Shown here one piece after another: positions 12,230-23,220 of a stretch of DNA of 64,000 bases. The DNA is from Emydura subglobosa (lineage: Eukaryota > Chordata > Testudines > Chelidae): positions 62,001 through 126,000 of the forward strand of contig ML680038.1 in assembly GCA_007922225.1 (NCBI GenBank), read 5' to 3'. A program made the translations under genes and the position numbers. How positions within the stretch are numbered: position 1 is the stretch's first letter; each line of letters starts with the position of its first letter. The notes beneath the pieces are model-generated. The model had not been told where the DNA came from and searched no databases. It saw only the letters and a list, made by a program, of their open reading frames with translations.

Positions 12230-12480
12230 GTGCCCACACCACATACACTCTCACACACACCCTGCATGCTCAGGGCACACCCCTGCACACACCCTGCACG
12301 CTCAGGGCACACCTACCTGCACACACCCTGCATGCTCAGGGCACGCCCAGTGTGCATACACCCTGCACACCAAGTTCACAAATACCCTGCATACCTAGGC
12401 ACACCTACCCCCACACAGCCTGAACGCCCAGGGCACACCTACTCCCACACAGAGAACGTACACCCAGGCGCTCACATACA
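12230..12480. repeat. Degenerate ~33-bp minisatellite, CA-rich
   Basis: The block CCTGCATGCTCAGGGCACAC recurs with changes starting at about 12261, 12293, 12327, 12362, 12386 and 12419, a period near 33 bp. The first three units are nearly identical and the later ones decay. It ends about 230 bp upstream of the OTOF exon at 12706, so it lies in the distal part of the intron. Confidence 0.8.
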
Positions 12481-12705
12481 CGTCCGCAGATGTTCCGTCC
12501 TCTCCACAGTCAGAGTACGCACGTACCACTGCAAACTCGCACACGTCACATCCATGCACACTCTCACACCTACGTCTCCTTTGCACTCCCACAGCTCGGT
12601 CAGGGACAGCTCCTCCCATGCCCTCTCCTCCCGCTACCAATCCCTTCCTCTCAGTCCCCGCTTGCTCTGAAGTAACAAAGCTCTTTTCCTCTCTGCTTTG
12701 TGCAG

Positions 12706-12764
12706 GACTCTCCTTCTACACCCGCGTACTTGAGAACTGCGAGGATGAGGCCAGGTTTGATGAG
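12706..12764 (+). CDS. OTOF: OTOF internal exon, 59 bp (C2A domain, ~residues 27-46)
   Basis: The exon is bounded by a pyrimidine-rich tract plus TGCAG (to 12705) and GAG|GTAAGA. The first two bases (GA) finish a glycine codon split with the previous exon. The rest reads LSFYTRVLENCEDEARFDE and ends exactly on a codon boundary. It matches human otoferlin residues 27-46 (remembered as GQSFYSRVLENC...FDE) with few substitutions. The 59-bp length and phase equal the human exon (cDNA 80-138). It encodes early strands and a loop of C2A, which is reported not to bind calcium itself. The protein is a hair-cell synaptic vesicle fusion factor. There is no in-window start codon: the open frame continues into intron on both sides only by chance. 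Confidence 0.96.
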
Positions 12765-13339
12765 GTAAGAGACGATCTGTTCTTCAGGCCAGTTGCCTTC
12801 TCATGGTTCGGTTTGCAGGGGCGGGTGGATTTTTTTAAATAATTCTCTTCCTGCTCAAATACTACTACCCTCTTACATGTATTTTCCCCCACTTCTTATA
12901 ATGCATTAAGAACGAATATTCAGCCCTAAAGCGGTCCCCAGGGTATGGAGTTCATCCCTCTGCAGACACAGAGCTCTTTTTTGCTGCCCCGCCCTCGTGC
13001 TCCTGTGCAGAGGTTCAGAGCTGTCTTTGCTGACCGACTCTGACGTCAGAACAGGCGGGTCCTATGAGCTCCATCCCAAGAGTGTAAGTGGATTTGATTT
13101 GCGTCTCGGAGGGGCCCTACAGAGGAAGCCAAACTAGGAATAGCTGATGGGTTTAAATTGACTTAAGTTCTTTGGTTGCAGCCAGTTGTTCCTTTTCCCC
13201 AAGGTTTCTCTCCTAAAAGGTAGCGTAGGCGGTCCATAATTCAGCAGGCTTGGAGGTTTCTGAGATAGCGGCTGCATTGCATTTGGTATGCTGACGACTC
13301 CTGGAACTTCCTTATATTTACACAGTGTTACAGCCAGGT

Positions 13340-13510
13340 GGTTCCCAGGACATTAGAGAGACAAGGTGGGTGAGGTAATGTCTGTTATCGGATCGACTTC
13401 TGTGGGTAAAAGAGACACGCTTCTGAGCCTACACAAGGAGAGCTGGGTGTAGCTCGAAAGCTTCTCTCTGTCACCAATAGAAGTTGGTCCGGTGCGACAC
13501 ACACATTGCT
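13340..13510. mobile_element. Penelope-like 3' end fragment with inverted arms
   Basis: GACAAGGTGGGTGAGGTAAT, GACTTCTGTGGGTAAAAGAG and later CTCTGTCACCAATAGAAGTT. The ACTTCTGTGGGTAAAAGAGA and CTCTGTCACCAATAGAAGT parts are partly inverted to each other. This resembles the 3' terminal block of reptile Penelope-like elements as I remember it. There is no coding sequence, so strand is left open. Confidence 0.45.
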
Positions 13511-14194
13511 CCAATGGAAATGGAACCCAAAGAGGTATCTCGTGCGCCCGTCTGGCCAGCGCTGGTGTGTTGGGGGAAATGATTCTTTAAAGAAAACTGT
13601 CTGCACTGAAATGGCATGAACAATATTATCACCAGTGCTGGATTTTGCTCACTTCTCTGGACATGCTGTTTGCCTTTCCTAGACTTTAAATGCAGAAAAA
13701 AGGCAGAAAATTCAAAATGTAAGATTCTCATAGCAAATGCTTCAGGCCCCGCCTTGCTCCTATCCATCACGACAGGGCCTGTTTTCATGTGTTCACACAG
13801 CCCCCGTCAGTGTTATAATAAAGTGTTTAATTCATTGGGCCTGAACGTCCAGATTTATTGACCTCAGACCCTCAACTTGGCACTTGGAAAGGATGTGAAA
13901 GAGCAACTGGATTTCAGCGGGTTTGTGGTTTTGAAATGTAGCGTTCTCTTAAACCACTGACAGAAACCTGAGGAGCACAATGAAATAAGATCACACACAA
14001 GCATGGGCTAATGGTAACACCAATATGTCGCACTGAAAAAGAAAATGTGTATTAAAAAGAGAAGAGCAGGTGTTTCCTTGGATTTTTTACTGTATCGCTT
14101 CCAGAAGATAAACTGTACAAGTGGGTTGTGAGAGACCTCTTGAAACCTTCTTCTTTTTAAAGCTTTTCAGTTCGTCTGCAAAGATCTGGTTTTC

Positions 14195-14277
14195 ATAGGA
14201 ATCCTAGAAGATGAGGGTTGGAAGGGACCTCAGGAGGTATCTAGTCCCACCCCCTGCTCAAAGCAGGACAAGCCCAC
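14195..14277 (-). mobile_element. Very short CR1 3' end
   Basis: AATCCTAGAAGATGAGGGTT followed by GGAAGGGACCTCAGGAGGT and CTGCTCAAAGCAGGACAAG. This is only the last ~80 bp of CR1, as expected of strong 5' truncation. Confidence 0.8.
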
Positions 14278-15228
14278 GTTATAACGCCACAACGTGTGTC
14301 ATGGCCCCGTCTAGCAGTTAGTGCATTGGTTGATGGGCCGTCCAACTCTTGACAGATGAAAGGAGACGTGATAAAGCCCGTCTGTTGGTGGCACTTGGCA
14401 GCGGTGTGGGAGACGAGCCCCGCGCGCAAGCGGCCGACCTTCCCGCAGTGGTTACTGGTCCACTTGTCAGACTCTCTGATGTCTTCCCGCGGTGACGGCA
14501 CCGGCTTTGACCCGGCTTCTCCAGACTGAGTGGCTGTGGGCAGGATTTTCCCAGTTGTCAGAGGCAATGCAGAATTTCTGGCTTAACCACATACAAGATA
14601 ATGGCCTACTACTGTTACCAGCTAATGGTCTTAATCCTTTGGCTCAAGCTCTGATGGGGCTGGAATTCAAATCCTCTGATGATCTACGCCCTGCAGGGGC
14701 GGGGTGACAGGCACACTGAGTTATTTTCTTTGACTGTAAGCGTGTGCAGACGGTGTCTGGGTGGAAGGCACCGATGGGACGCTAGTGGAAAGAAGTAAGT
14801 TTGGAGGAGGAAGGATAGGAGGGAACGAAACAACCCTCCCCAATAGAAGTCAGAGGAGGAGTTGTCAGAGGTCAAATGTAATGCCCCAAAAAGGCAGTTA
14901 GCCGGGACACCACCTCAACTCCCGGGTGAAGCGTCATGGGATCTTGAATGAAGACATGATTTTAGGACCATCTTGGACTCAACCCGTCAAAGATGCCTCC
15001 TGTCTCACAGCGCCCCGTAACCCCACCCTGGGGCGTTGACTCATTGACTCGGGGGATCGCCACCTAGAGCGGCTCCAACGCCCCTTGCAGCAGCGCCACA
15101 GGCGCTCCTGGGAGGTCGCCCATCCGAGGGCTGACCCGTTGGCTCAGGTCACATTCCAAGGGGAGCAGATTGCGGAGACCCTCACTCAGGAAAAGCAGAG
15201 AATGGACCAACCAAATGTCACTCGGAGC

Positions 15229-15440
15229 CTTGTCTACACGCACAGTTTGCATCGATTTAACCTAAATCAGTGCAAACCTCGTTGTGGATGCTCTCATACG
15301 GTGTCAGACTGGTTATACCTGTTTAGCTTGTGCCTGTGCATTTATCAACGCCAGCTCTACCGCTATACACTGGGTTTAAATCGGTTTGGGGGTCTGCACC
15401 TACAACTCTGCATCCATTGAACTAAAGGGGTTTAAAATCA
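15229..15440. mobile_element. MITE-like element with GTCTACAC end
   Basis: Starts GCCTTGTCTACACGCACAGT and contains TTAACCTAAATC and the related GGGTTTAAATCGGTTTGG further on. Shares its terminal motif with the element at 722. Right boundary uncertain. Confidence 0.45.
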
Positions 15441-16619
15441 CACCAGTAATTAAAATGGAGCAATTCTGCTCACAGACCAGGCCTTGGACTTGGCTTCTCT
15501 GATAGGATGATGCTCGGTGCAAGTGAAATCCAGATGGAGACATAGAAAATGCTTCCAGGAGGAAGCCTGGCTGGGACCAACCCCTGGCTGGGGGACCGTG
15601 TGAATAGCACTAGCTGTGACTTAGCTCTGCCCTGCCTCCTGTCTCCAAGTGAGCGCTCTCGCTGAGCCGTTCCTCTCCCGCGTTATGTATTCAGATCCGT
15701 CCGTCCCGGGCTGGGGATTGAGCATCTGTGCAAAAGCCGCAGGGTCTTTTAAAAAGAAAGAGCAGGGCTTTGGAGCATTTCGCACACGCACAAAAAAAGC
15801 CTGAAGCATAATGCTCCAGCTCCACACACACCCACTCACCAGCTACGGTGCATGGGTGATGCTCTAGCAACTTGGTGCCTGCAGGATCGGAGGCGGAGGG
15901 GTTTATGGCAGCCCGTGGGCATGTATATATTCTCTGGAGCTACTCACCCAGGGACAAGCTCTGTGCCGCTTGGCAGCGGACTAGGAAAGTCGTGTTTTTT
16001 TCGCCAGGGATCAGCAGGGGGACTTCTCTAGAGATCGGGGTGGGCTCCAAGCTTCGGTGACCAGAGGGGCCGTGTCCTGCTGCTAGTCCTTTCTGAGCAC
16101 CATCTCCTGCAGATGGAGGTCTCAGAGCACAGCTGGCCAGCCCTCTGCCCTATTTGATCTGCCTGGCCCTGGCAGAGGGAGGATGTTACAGCGTGGAGGA
16201 TGGACGTGCTTGTGGAAGAGTCTGTCTGTCCATATGCATGCAGGCGTGCGTTCTCGGGAGCTGGGATCGCACGTCAGGAGATTCAGGTGGTCCGATCGGC
16301 CATCTGGTGCCCTTCTGCACCGGGGTGAATTTCGCCCTTCCAAGCTGGGTTCGGTGCGATGAACAGACCTGAATAAATCTATCTTCCTACGGGTCAGGTA
16401 GCAAAAATCTCCGGCTCCCTCCCTCAGCTCCACGGCGTCTGATTGCCCCCTCCACTCTGTTACCCCAGTGTTTTAGCTCAGCCCAGCTTTTAACGTCTCT
16501 CTCGTCCTGGGAAAACTATTCCGCAGCCTGGCAGATCCCAGCAGGAGGAAGCTGTACTCAGTATTCATCCATTTGCTCGTTATGGCCTTGTCTGTAAAAT
16601 GCTGAGGGTGCTGGCTGCA

Positions 16620-16716
16620 GTCCAGCACAGCATGCGTCTCATGTGCTTAGAAGTTAAGCACCTGCTAGTCCCTTTGGCTTACTAAACTAAGCATGTGCTT
16701 AAGTGCTTTGCTGGAC
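16620..16716. mobile_element. Short palindromic element
   Basis: GTCCAGCACAGCA at 16620-16632 and TGCTTTGCTGGAC at 16704-16716 are inverted complements in 12 of 13 positions. Between them CATGTGCTTAGAAGTTAAGC and GCATGTGCTTAAG continue the partial symmetry. It looks like a tiny foldback MITE with no coding capacity. Confidence 0.55.
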
Positions 16717-17329
16717 CAGGGTTGGCTCTGCAAGATTGTCCCACCGGTCTAGTTCTAAGCCCTTGGATCACACAAACCTCCTCCCTCCGTGATGTTTACA
16801 CCTTCCAAGTTTATCCTCTCCCCCCTACTGTAGCTGTCACTCAGCCAAGATAGACATATTCAGCTGCTCATCCGTTAATCCCTCCAGCCCCAGGACTGTT
16901 GTTACACAGCAACATCTGTGTGGTCCAGGTTTGAGATCCCAGAGCTCTCTGATTCACCCGCGGGTACTAGGTATAAATAACCAGGGGGCTGGTTTGCAGT
17001 GGGTTGGGTCAGCCTCTTTTCTGGGTTTGCCTCACAAACTCACAACTTTGAAAGAAGCCAAAAAAGCTCCACCGAGCTGCGGAAGTGCCAGGAGATGGCA
17101 CCATGGGACAGGGTAAAAATGACCCCTTGGGAGAGGCTGACTTTTCTGGACATCTAGGGTTCAGATAGAAAAATGCTGATCTGAGTCACAGAATCAGACT
17201 GCTCCTTTCTCTGGTGAGGTTAACCATGCACCAGCCCAGGCGAGAAATTTTATAAAGAGAAGCTAAATCAAGGTCTCCTTAATGGGCCGTTCCTGCAAGA
17301 ACCGTCGCTCAGTGTTGAGAGGCTGGTTG

Positions 17330-17475
17330 ACTTTAAGCCCAGGGCCAGGAGTCAGGGAAACCTGGAGTCTAGCATCAGCTCACTCTGCCTCTGCCCTGAA
17401 TCAGGAAAAGTTTCTCTGTGCCTTTTTCCCCATCCATGAAATGGGGATAATCATATTTACTTGTAGAGCTGATCA
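17330..17475 (+). mobile_element. MIR-type SINE fragment
   Basis: CCAGGAGTCAGGGAAACCTG, then TCTCTGTGCCTTTTTCCCC and ATGAAATGGGGATAATCATA: MIR head and 3' half in order. Directly downstream, the AT-rich repeat type starts. Confidence 0.65.
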
Positions 17476-17638
17476 AAAATCAGAATGACCTTCCCACAGG
17501 AAATTCTAGTAGGTTGACGTTTGGTTCTGTCCCGAATTGCTTCTCTGCACAGAATGAAAAATTTTGATTTGTTTCAATGAAGTGACTGGTTTCGTCTCAG
17601 TTCAGCGTCAAACAGGGTCTTCCTGAACCATCACATGG

Positions 17639-17830
17639 CCTCAGGGGGGCTGTAGTTCAGGTATCTCCTGCCCTCCTTCCATCCCAAACAGCTGGACTAC
17701 ATCTCCCATGATGCATTGTAGCCTCCGCAGTGCATCATGGAGATGTAGCCCAGTCAAGAAACCTAGGCCATCAGAGAGAACAGGGGCAGGAGATGCCCGA
17801 ACTAAAATTCCCACGAGGCACCATAGCAGC
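17639..17830. repeat. Interspersed repeat with inverted SBS-like motifs (copy B)
   Basis: GGACTACATCTCCCATGATG at 17694-17713 faces TGCATCATGGAGATGTAGCC at 17731-17750, a near-perfect inverted pair 16 bp apart. A third, weaker motif AACTAAAATTCCCACGAG lies at 17800-17817. It shares its right-end block with the copy at 8.25 kb. AT-rich repeat sequence lies on both sides (17480-17640 and 17850-17960), so this element may have inserted into it. Confidence 0.6.
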
Positions 17831-18009
17831 TCAGACACCGATTAAGGTTGAGCTGACCTGATACAAAACAAAATATATAATATCAGTTTTTCCCCCAACA
17901 GAAAAAATTCAGCAAAATTGTCATTTTTTTTCTGTGGAAAATTTCAATTTGGGGGATGTCATCGTTTGTGTCACAAGCCATTTTGACAGTGGAGTCTCAG
18001 CTTTACTTA

Positions 18010-18200
18010 TCTGTGGTCTGGTGGACCTGAGCAGGGACTCTGGAGACCATGGGCAAATCACGTAAACCTTTCTGTGGCCTCAACTTCCACCGCTGCAGAA
18101 ACGGGGGTTGATGGTCCCGTCTCTTCTTTGTAACGCGCTTGGAGATCTGTGGCTGGAAAGTGCAGTAGAAACAAAGTGTTTATGATTATCCCTACCACAT
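18010..18200 (+). mobile_element. MIR-type SINE
   Basis: CTCTGGAGACCATGGGCAAA, TCACGTAAACCTTTCTGTGG, AACGGGGGTTGATGG and CGCTTGGAGATCTGTGG follow the MIR order. Confidence 0.6.
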
Positions 18201-18334
18201 GGAGAGGATTCATGAATGCCCAGCATTTTGCACCTGTAAAGCACTGACATGCTACTCATGCGCCATCTGTTTATTGTAGGTAAAATTACATGGCCACCGT
18301 TACTTTAATTTTGGAACATTTCACAATCTTTAAC

Positions 18335-18720
18335 GTATTTATGCTCACAACACCCCTCTGAGCTTGGGAAGTGCTCTGATTCCTTTGTGCAGGTGGGGAA
18401 ACCGAGGCACGGAGCGACTAAGGGTGTTTCTACACTTGGCGCTAGGGGTGTCATCAGGCTCGTGTGCTAAAAACGGTAGTGTAGCCCCGGCAGCATGGAC
18501 AGCAGCGAGCGGGGCTAGCCGGCCCAAGCACAAACCAGCTCAGACCCTACAGGTAGAGTAGGTCTGTCTCCTCGAGCTGGGAATCTCCCCCTGCCAGCTC
18601 CAACGGCGGACATAGCCTGTGTGACTTGTCCAAATTCACCTGGGAAACCCGCGGTAGAGCAAAGAATTGAACCCGGATCTCGCAAGCCTGTTTGACTTCT
18701 GCCCTCAGTGCAGTGGGGGG
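18335..18720 (-). mobile_element. MIR-type SINE, split by a MITE
   Basis: The left half (to 18419) reads GTGGGGAAACCGAGGCACGG. The right half (from 18619) resumes with GTGTGACTTGTCCAAATTCA and ATTGAACCCGGATCTC. These are consecutive parts of a minus-strand MIR separated by about 199 bp of unrelated MITE. Confidence 0.75.
18420..18618. mobile_element. MITE inserted in a MIR copy
   Basis: Left end AAGGGTGTTTCTACACT; the right end CGGACATAGCCT is a diverged inverted partner. The flanking octamers GAGCGACT (18412-18419) and GTGTGACT (18619-18626) agree at 6 of 8 positions, which fits a decayed 8-bp hAT target duplication. Non-coding. Confidence 0.6.
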
Positions 18721-19324
18721 GTGTTTAATCCTGGTCTGAGTGAGTCAAGATCTGCACTGGACTCGTCAAAGCTAATTAGCTAATGAGAGTGCCCAGGAGA
18801 AGCAGGCATCAGATCCAGGCGAATGAATGTCATTCCTAGCTGGCTAATTTCATTGGCAGTAATTATCCTGCTTTGTGTCTCACATCAAAGAAGGGGCAGA
18901 GGAGAAAATGCTCTCCTTCGCTGTTCACACGTCTCATTAGCGCTGCGACGTTCAGCGTGGATCAGGAGGGGTCAGCTATTCCTGGGAGATAGGAATCGAA
19001 TTCGTACCGCCAGGGAAGCCGAAGGAAACGTGCCATTTGCAACCGTCAACGTGGAGCAGTTGGGTCTCGCAATCCAAGCTGGCACACGCTGCAGCCTGCA
19101 ATGCAGGGGAGGAGAATGTTGTATAAGATTTGTAGCAGGGATGGTTTATGTAACAGCTCAGATACCAGCAAGGGACCACTGACCGGGAGCACTCAAAGCA
19201 TGATTCCTGGTCCAGCCAGTGCCTTCCCTTCCTGGCGCTCAGAACCACATGGTCCCCAGGACAAAAACAATCTGCCCTCGGTCTCCTGCCTTCTGCCATG
19301 CCCAAGGCTTCCTATTCACATGCA

Positions 19325-20225
19325 TAGAATTATAGAAGATGAGGGTTGGAAGGGACCCCAGGAGGTCACCTAGTCACGCCCCCTGCTCAAAGCAGGACCA
19401 ACCTCAACTAAATCATCCCAGCCAGGGCTTTGTCAAGCCAGGCCTTAAAACCTCTAAGGATGGAGATTCCACCACCTCCCTAGGTAACCCATTCCAGTGC
19501 TTCACCACCCTCCTGGGGGAAAAGTTTTTCCTAATATCCAACCTAGACCTCCCCCACTGCAACTTGAGACCGTTGCTCCTTGTTCTGTCATCTGCCACCA
19601 CTGAGAACAGCCTAGCCCCATCCTCCCTGGAACCCCCTTTCAGGTAGTTGAAGGCTGCTATCAAATCCCCCCTCACTCTTCTCTTCTGCAGACTAAACAA
19701 GCCTAGTTCTCTCAGCCTCTCCTCATAAGTCTTGTGCTCCAGCCCCCTAATCATTTTCATTGCTCTCCACTGGACTGTCTCCAATTCGTCCACATCCTTT
19801 TTATAGTGGGCGGCCCAAAACTGGACACAATACTCCAAATGTGACCTCACCAATGCCGAATAGAGGGGAATGATCACTTCCCATGATCTGCTGGCAATGC
19901 TCCTACTAATGCAGCCCAATATGCTATTAGCCTTCTTGGCAACCAGGGCACACTGCTGACTCATATCCAGCTTCTTATCCACTGTTACCCCCAGGTCCTT
20001 TTCTGCAGAACTGCTGCCTAGCTCGTCGGTCCCCAGTCTGTAGCTGTGCATGGGATTCTTCCGTCCTAAGTGCAGGATTCTGCACTCGTCCTTGTTCAAC
20101 CTCATCAGGTTTTTTTTGGCCCAATCCTCCAATTTGTCTCGGTCACTGTGTTTCCTATCCCTACCTTCCAGGGTATCTACCACTCCCCCCAGCTTAGTGT
20201 CATCTGCAAACTTGCTGAGGGTTCA
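19325..20225 (-). mobile_element. CR1 LINE, 5'-truncated, 256-codon open frame left
   Basis: The minus-strand frame from 20183 to 19413 is uninterrupted and encodes the C-terminal part of the CR1 ORF2 protein, downstream of the RT catalytic motif: [20 protein letters not shown], then [47 protein letters not shown] and [15 protein letters not shown]. The 3' tail complement is at 19325. It is truncated just downstream of the FADD box, so it cannot be autonomous. The open frame points to a relatively recent insertion. Confidence 0.93.
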
Positions 20226-22109
20226 ATTCAGCATCATAGCCCCGCTGGTCCTCTTATTTTATCCCATCTGGCTCCCCTAACGTATGTATTTCCGCCATTG
20301 TAAGCGTTGCTGCAATACACCCTCCCACCACAAGGAGGACTGTTACAGGGGAAGCTTTGCAATGTCAGGCCGCTCAGTACTCAGACAGGAAAATCTATGG
20401 GCAGCTGGTCCTCTCCTCTCTGAATAAGCCTGGGACTGCTTCTCCAGCATGGTGCTGGAAAGCTGAGGGGTATTCAATGTCAAAGCTGTCCCCCTGCACC
20501 GGCCTGTCCCAGAAGCCCGTCCATGCGGTGAAGAAGACTCCATTACCCAAGTGCTGCACTTCCTCCTTTGTCACCCGGGATGACAGAACCGGTTTTACCG
20601 TCAGCCCCTCTCTCAGAGGGCGTTAGCGGCTGGCGTCCTTTCTGCCTTTGGTCACTGCTGGATTAGGGCCCGGCGCCTAGTTCAGCAGCCAAGCTGTGTG
20701 CTTAGCAGAGCTCGGCCGGCAGCTCTCCCCGTCGTGCTCCGCGCTGGACGGAGACGAGCCGGGACGCTGCGGTGAGGACGGGCAGCTGGGTGAGGAAGCC
20801 TTTGGGCTTAGAAAATTAGCAAGACTGGGCATTTCTAGAGGAGATGCGTATGCCGGTGAAGGCGAGGGGGGTTGGGGTATTGAGTCAGGTACCCGGGAAA
20901 TGTTCTGCTTCATTCTTATGGCCAGTGATTGATCTCGTTGTGAGTAGCATCTAGGTTTAACCCTCATTAAAGGGAGGGAAAGCTAGATTGCTGGAGCCAA
21001 GTCCAGGGCAGGCAGTCACGGCTGGCGTGTCCCACGCACCGTTCTGCGGACGGCCTCAGTCCTGGCTTAAAACCTCTATGGAACGAACTGCAGGGACCGA
21101 GTGCAACAAAACACCTGTGATCGTGGCTGGACTGGCAGAGAGACTCACTGAATGATCCAAGCGTTTGAGTCCCTCTTGGATTTCTAGGATTCTCTGAATA
21201 TTCAAGTGATGATTTCGGGTGGGGAAAACCAGCATCTTATTTTACATAGCTGGCACTAGCTGCCTTCTTTTCCAAGCAGCATACGCAGCACTTATGATTT
21301 ATGAACCAAACACACACAAAATTATGCTGCCCGGGTGAAACAGCAAGAGCCCTGTAAAGAATAAAACCAGGCAGTTCTCTGCCATCCAGCATCTGCGCTG
21401 TTTTGTCAGCGATGGTAATCTGGTCTTTCCCCTGGAGGGAAGCCTTTGCATCCTGCATCTCATGTAAAGCCCGGTGCATTAAGAAGAGAGAATGATGCTC
21501 AGTGTTTCAACTCAAAGCTTGAGACGATCAGGAAATAAAGGTAACTGTATTCAGTCTGCAAGACACCAAAGGGTTCTGGTGGCCCTTGGACAGAGCTAAA
21601 CAGAATTAATTCCTCCTGCTGCTGCTTAAAATCCCCCAGAATCCATGTCCAGGTTGCATTTTGGCTCCTCCAAAGTTTTATATTTTGTTGTCGTTCGTTG
21701 CTTAATGAATTATGCAAAACCCGCGTCTCTTTGAAGCTCAGGAAGCATAAGCCACTGGGTATTCCTGTGTGTAAGCAGGGCGTCTTTGCTCTATCTCACA
21801 CCAGAAGGGGCTGGGGTATTGAATCAAAGGTGGAAATTCAGTAGCGTGGTCAGGGTGTAGTTTCTGAATACCAAATGGTTATTTTCTGCTGCCGTTATTC
21901 AGGCTGAGCAGCACCTTGCTCCTGGAGCCGGCCTGCTGAGAGGAGGGTGCCATCCAGAGGGAAAGGCTGATTTGGTGAGGATCCTAGATTTAGACTCTGG
22001 GCTCAGTTTGTGCTCTGCCCTTTGTCACCTTGGGCTCCCTCTCTGCCCTAATTTCCCCTCAGTCACATTGGGATAAGAAACCTTTCCTTCCACCTTGGAC
22101 TGTCTTGTC

Positions 22110-22200
22110 TCATCAGATTAGCTCCCTGCAGCATTGACTGTCTCTTGTGTGTACAGTGCCTAGCGCGTCAGGGCCATTATTGCGTCAATAATAACAGAAG
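22110..22200 (+). repeat. SINE tail block
   Basis: GTGTACAGTGCCTAGCGCGT followed by CAGGGCCATTATTGCGTCAA. Same block as at 36.2, 44.7 and 50.0 kb. Confidence 0.5.
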
Positions 22201-22479
22201 AGCACCCGTTGATATAACAGCAATTTACAACTTGAGAAGACCTCGGGGGTCAGCCACTCCTTGGCCTAGGCAGGAGGAGGCACTGAGGGAGCATTATCTG
22301 CCACCCTTCTCGAGCGGACGAGAATGTTCTTCAGGGGTAGGGTGTGTTTAGACTCATTTAGGTCTAAAATTCCCTGTAGGACGGGGTGCTTGAGAGGCTT
22401 GCGTTCACACAGATCGATCCCTGGATGAAAGGTGCCGTAGGAATACGGTGTGATTTAGGCTACTTTGCATTTCTAGAGC

Positions 22480-22690
22480 ACCGTTAATTCATTTGCAGTC
22501 CATCTATCTCTCCTCTGAAAGCGTTCCACAAACGTTCAGTGAGGCCCGCAATCCACCTGGTACAGATGGGCAAACCGAGGTGCAGGGAGGTGAAGTAAGG
22601 TGCCCAAGGCCACACAGCGAATCAGGGAAAGAACAGGAAAGGGGAACCCAGGGGTCCTGATTCCTCTCCCCTGTCCTCTGCTCTGTTGTG
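22480..22690 (-). mobile_element. MIR-type SINE, minus strand
   Basis: ACAGATGGGCAAACCGAGGT, GCCCAAGGCCACACAGCGAA and AACCCAGGGGTCCTGATTCC: MIR complement in order. Confidence 0.75.
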
Positions 22691-23109
22691 TGTGCAGACC
22701 TGGGACACGACATCATGCTTTGAGATCCTTTCCCCGAGGCGCTTAAATGGCAAAGAGACAACGCTTCCCTGGGTGCCTGGCAGAGCAGGACTGCCCAGCC
22801 AGGAGATGGAGGAGTTTGCACCCATCCTTTGGGCCTCTTCAGAGGATAAAGAGGCTGTGGCAAATATGGCCATCCAACACGAAGGGTTAGTTAGGTCACG
22901 TGCTCACCTGGGAGAACAGGAACCCTTCCCCACGCCTCTGTGTGAGACACTCACTTCTTAGGTCCAGGCATGTGTGAGAGCTGTGTGCCAGCTGGGGTGG
23001 GTGGGCGGGGACATGATGTGCCTTGGCTCCGCCCCCTCATTTGCTAGTCACTGCTGGGATCTAGGGGACGTGCTGGTGACAGGCCAGCAGGAGTACCCCA
23101 AATGGCGCC

Positions 23110-23220
23110 AAGAGGGTGGCAGAGGGGAACTACATCTCCCTAAGCCACGGTTCCTTCTCTGGGTTGCTCCTGGGGTGGAAAAGCCCTGGACTGTCCCATG
23201 CTATGGGCTGTGTCTGAGAG
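23110..23220. repeat. Partial copy of the SBS-motif repeat (copy C)
   Basis: GAACTACATCTCCCTAAG at 23127-23144 matches one arm of copies A and B. CCCATGCTATGGGCTG about 50 bp on is a weaker partner. Short and less certain. Confidence 0.35.

Larger units (their letters stand above)
1..12705 (+). other. OTOF: OTOF intron upstream of the first visible exon (partial)
   Basis: At least 12.7 kb of intron, ending in a pyrimidine-rich tract and TGCAG at 12701-12705. It holds CR1, MIR, Penelope-like and MITE remnants listed separately. I see nothing I can name in 1-720, 910-1480 (AT-rich), 1950-2740, 3150-4430, 5110-5538, 6126-6455, 6660-7720 (GC-rich, overlapping open frames without splice or homology support), 8390-9170, 9335-9885, 10660-10930 and 11010-12230, apart from a short GTAT microsatellite near 11286-11303 and a GAT run near 3528-3541. 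Confidence 0.85.

Noticed and set aside
12618..12842. A 74-codon frame spanning the 59-bp OTOF exon
   Set aside because: Only 12706-12764 has splice sites and homology. The rest of the frame is intron on both sides.
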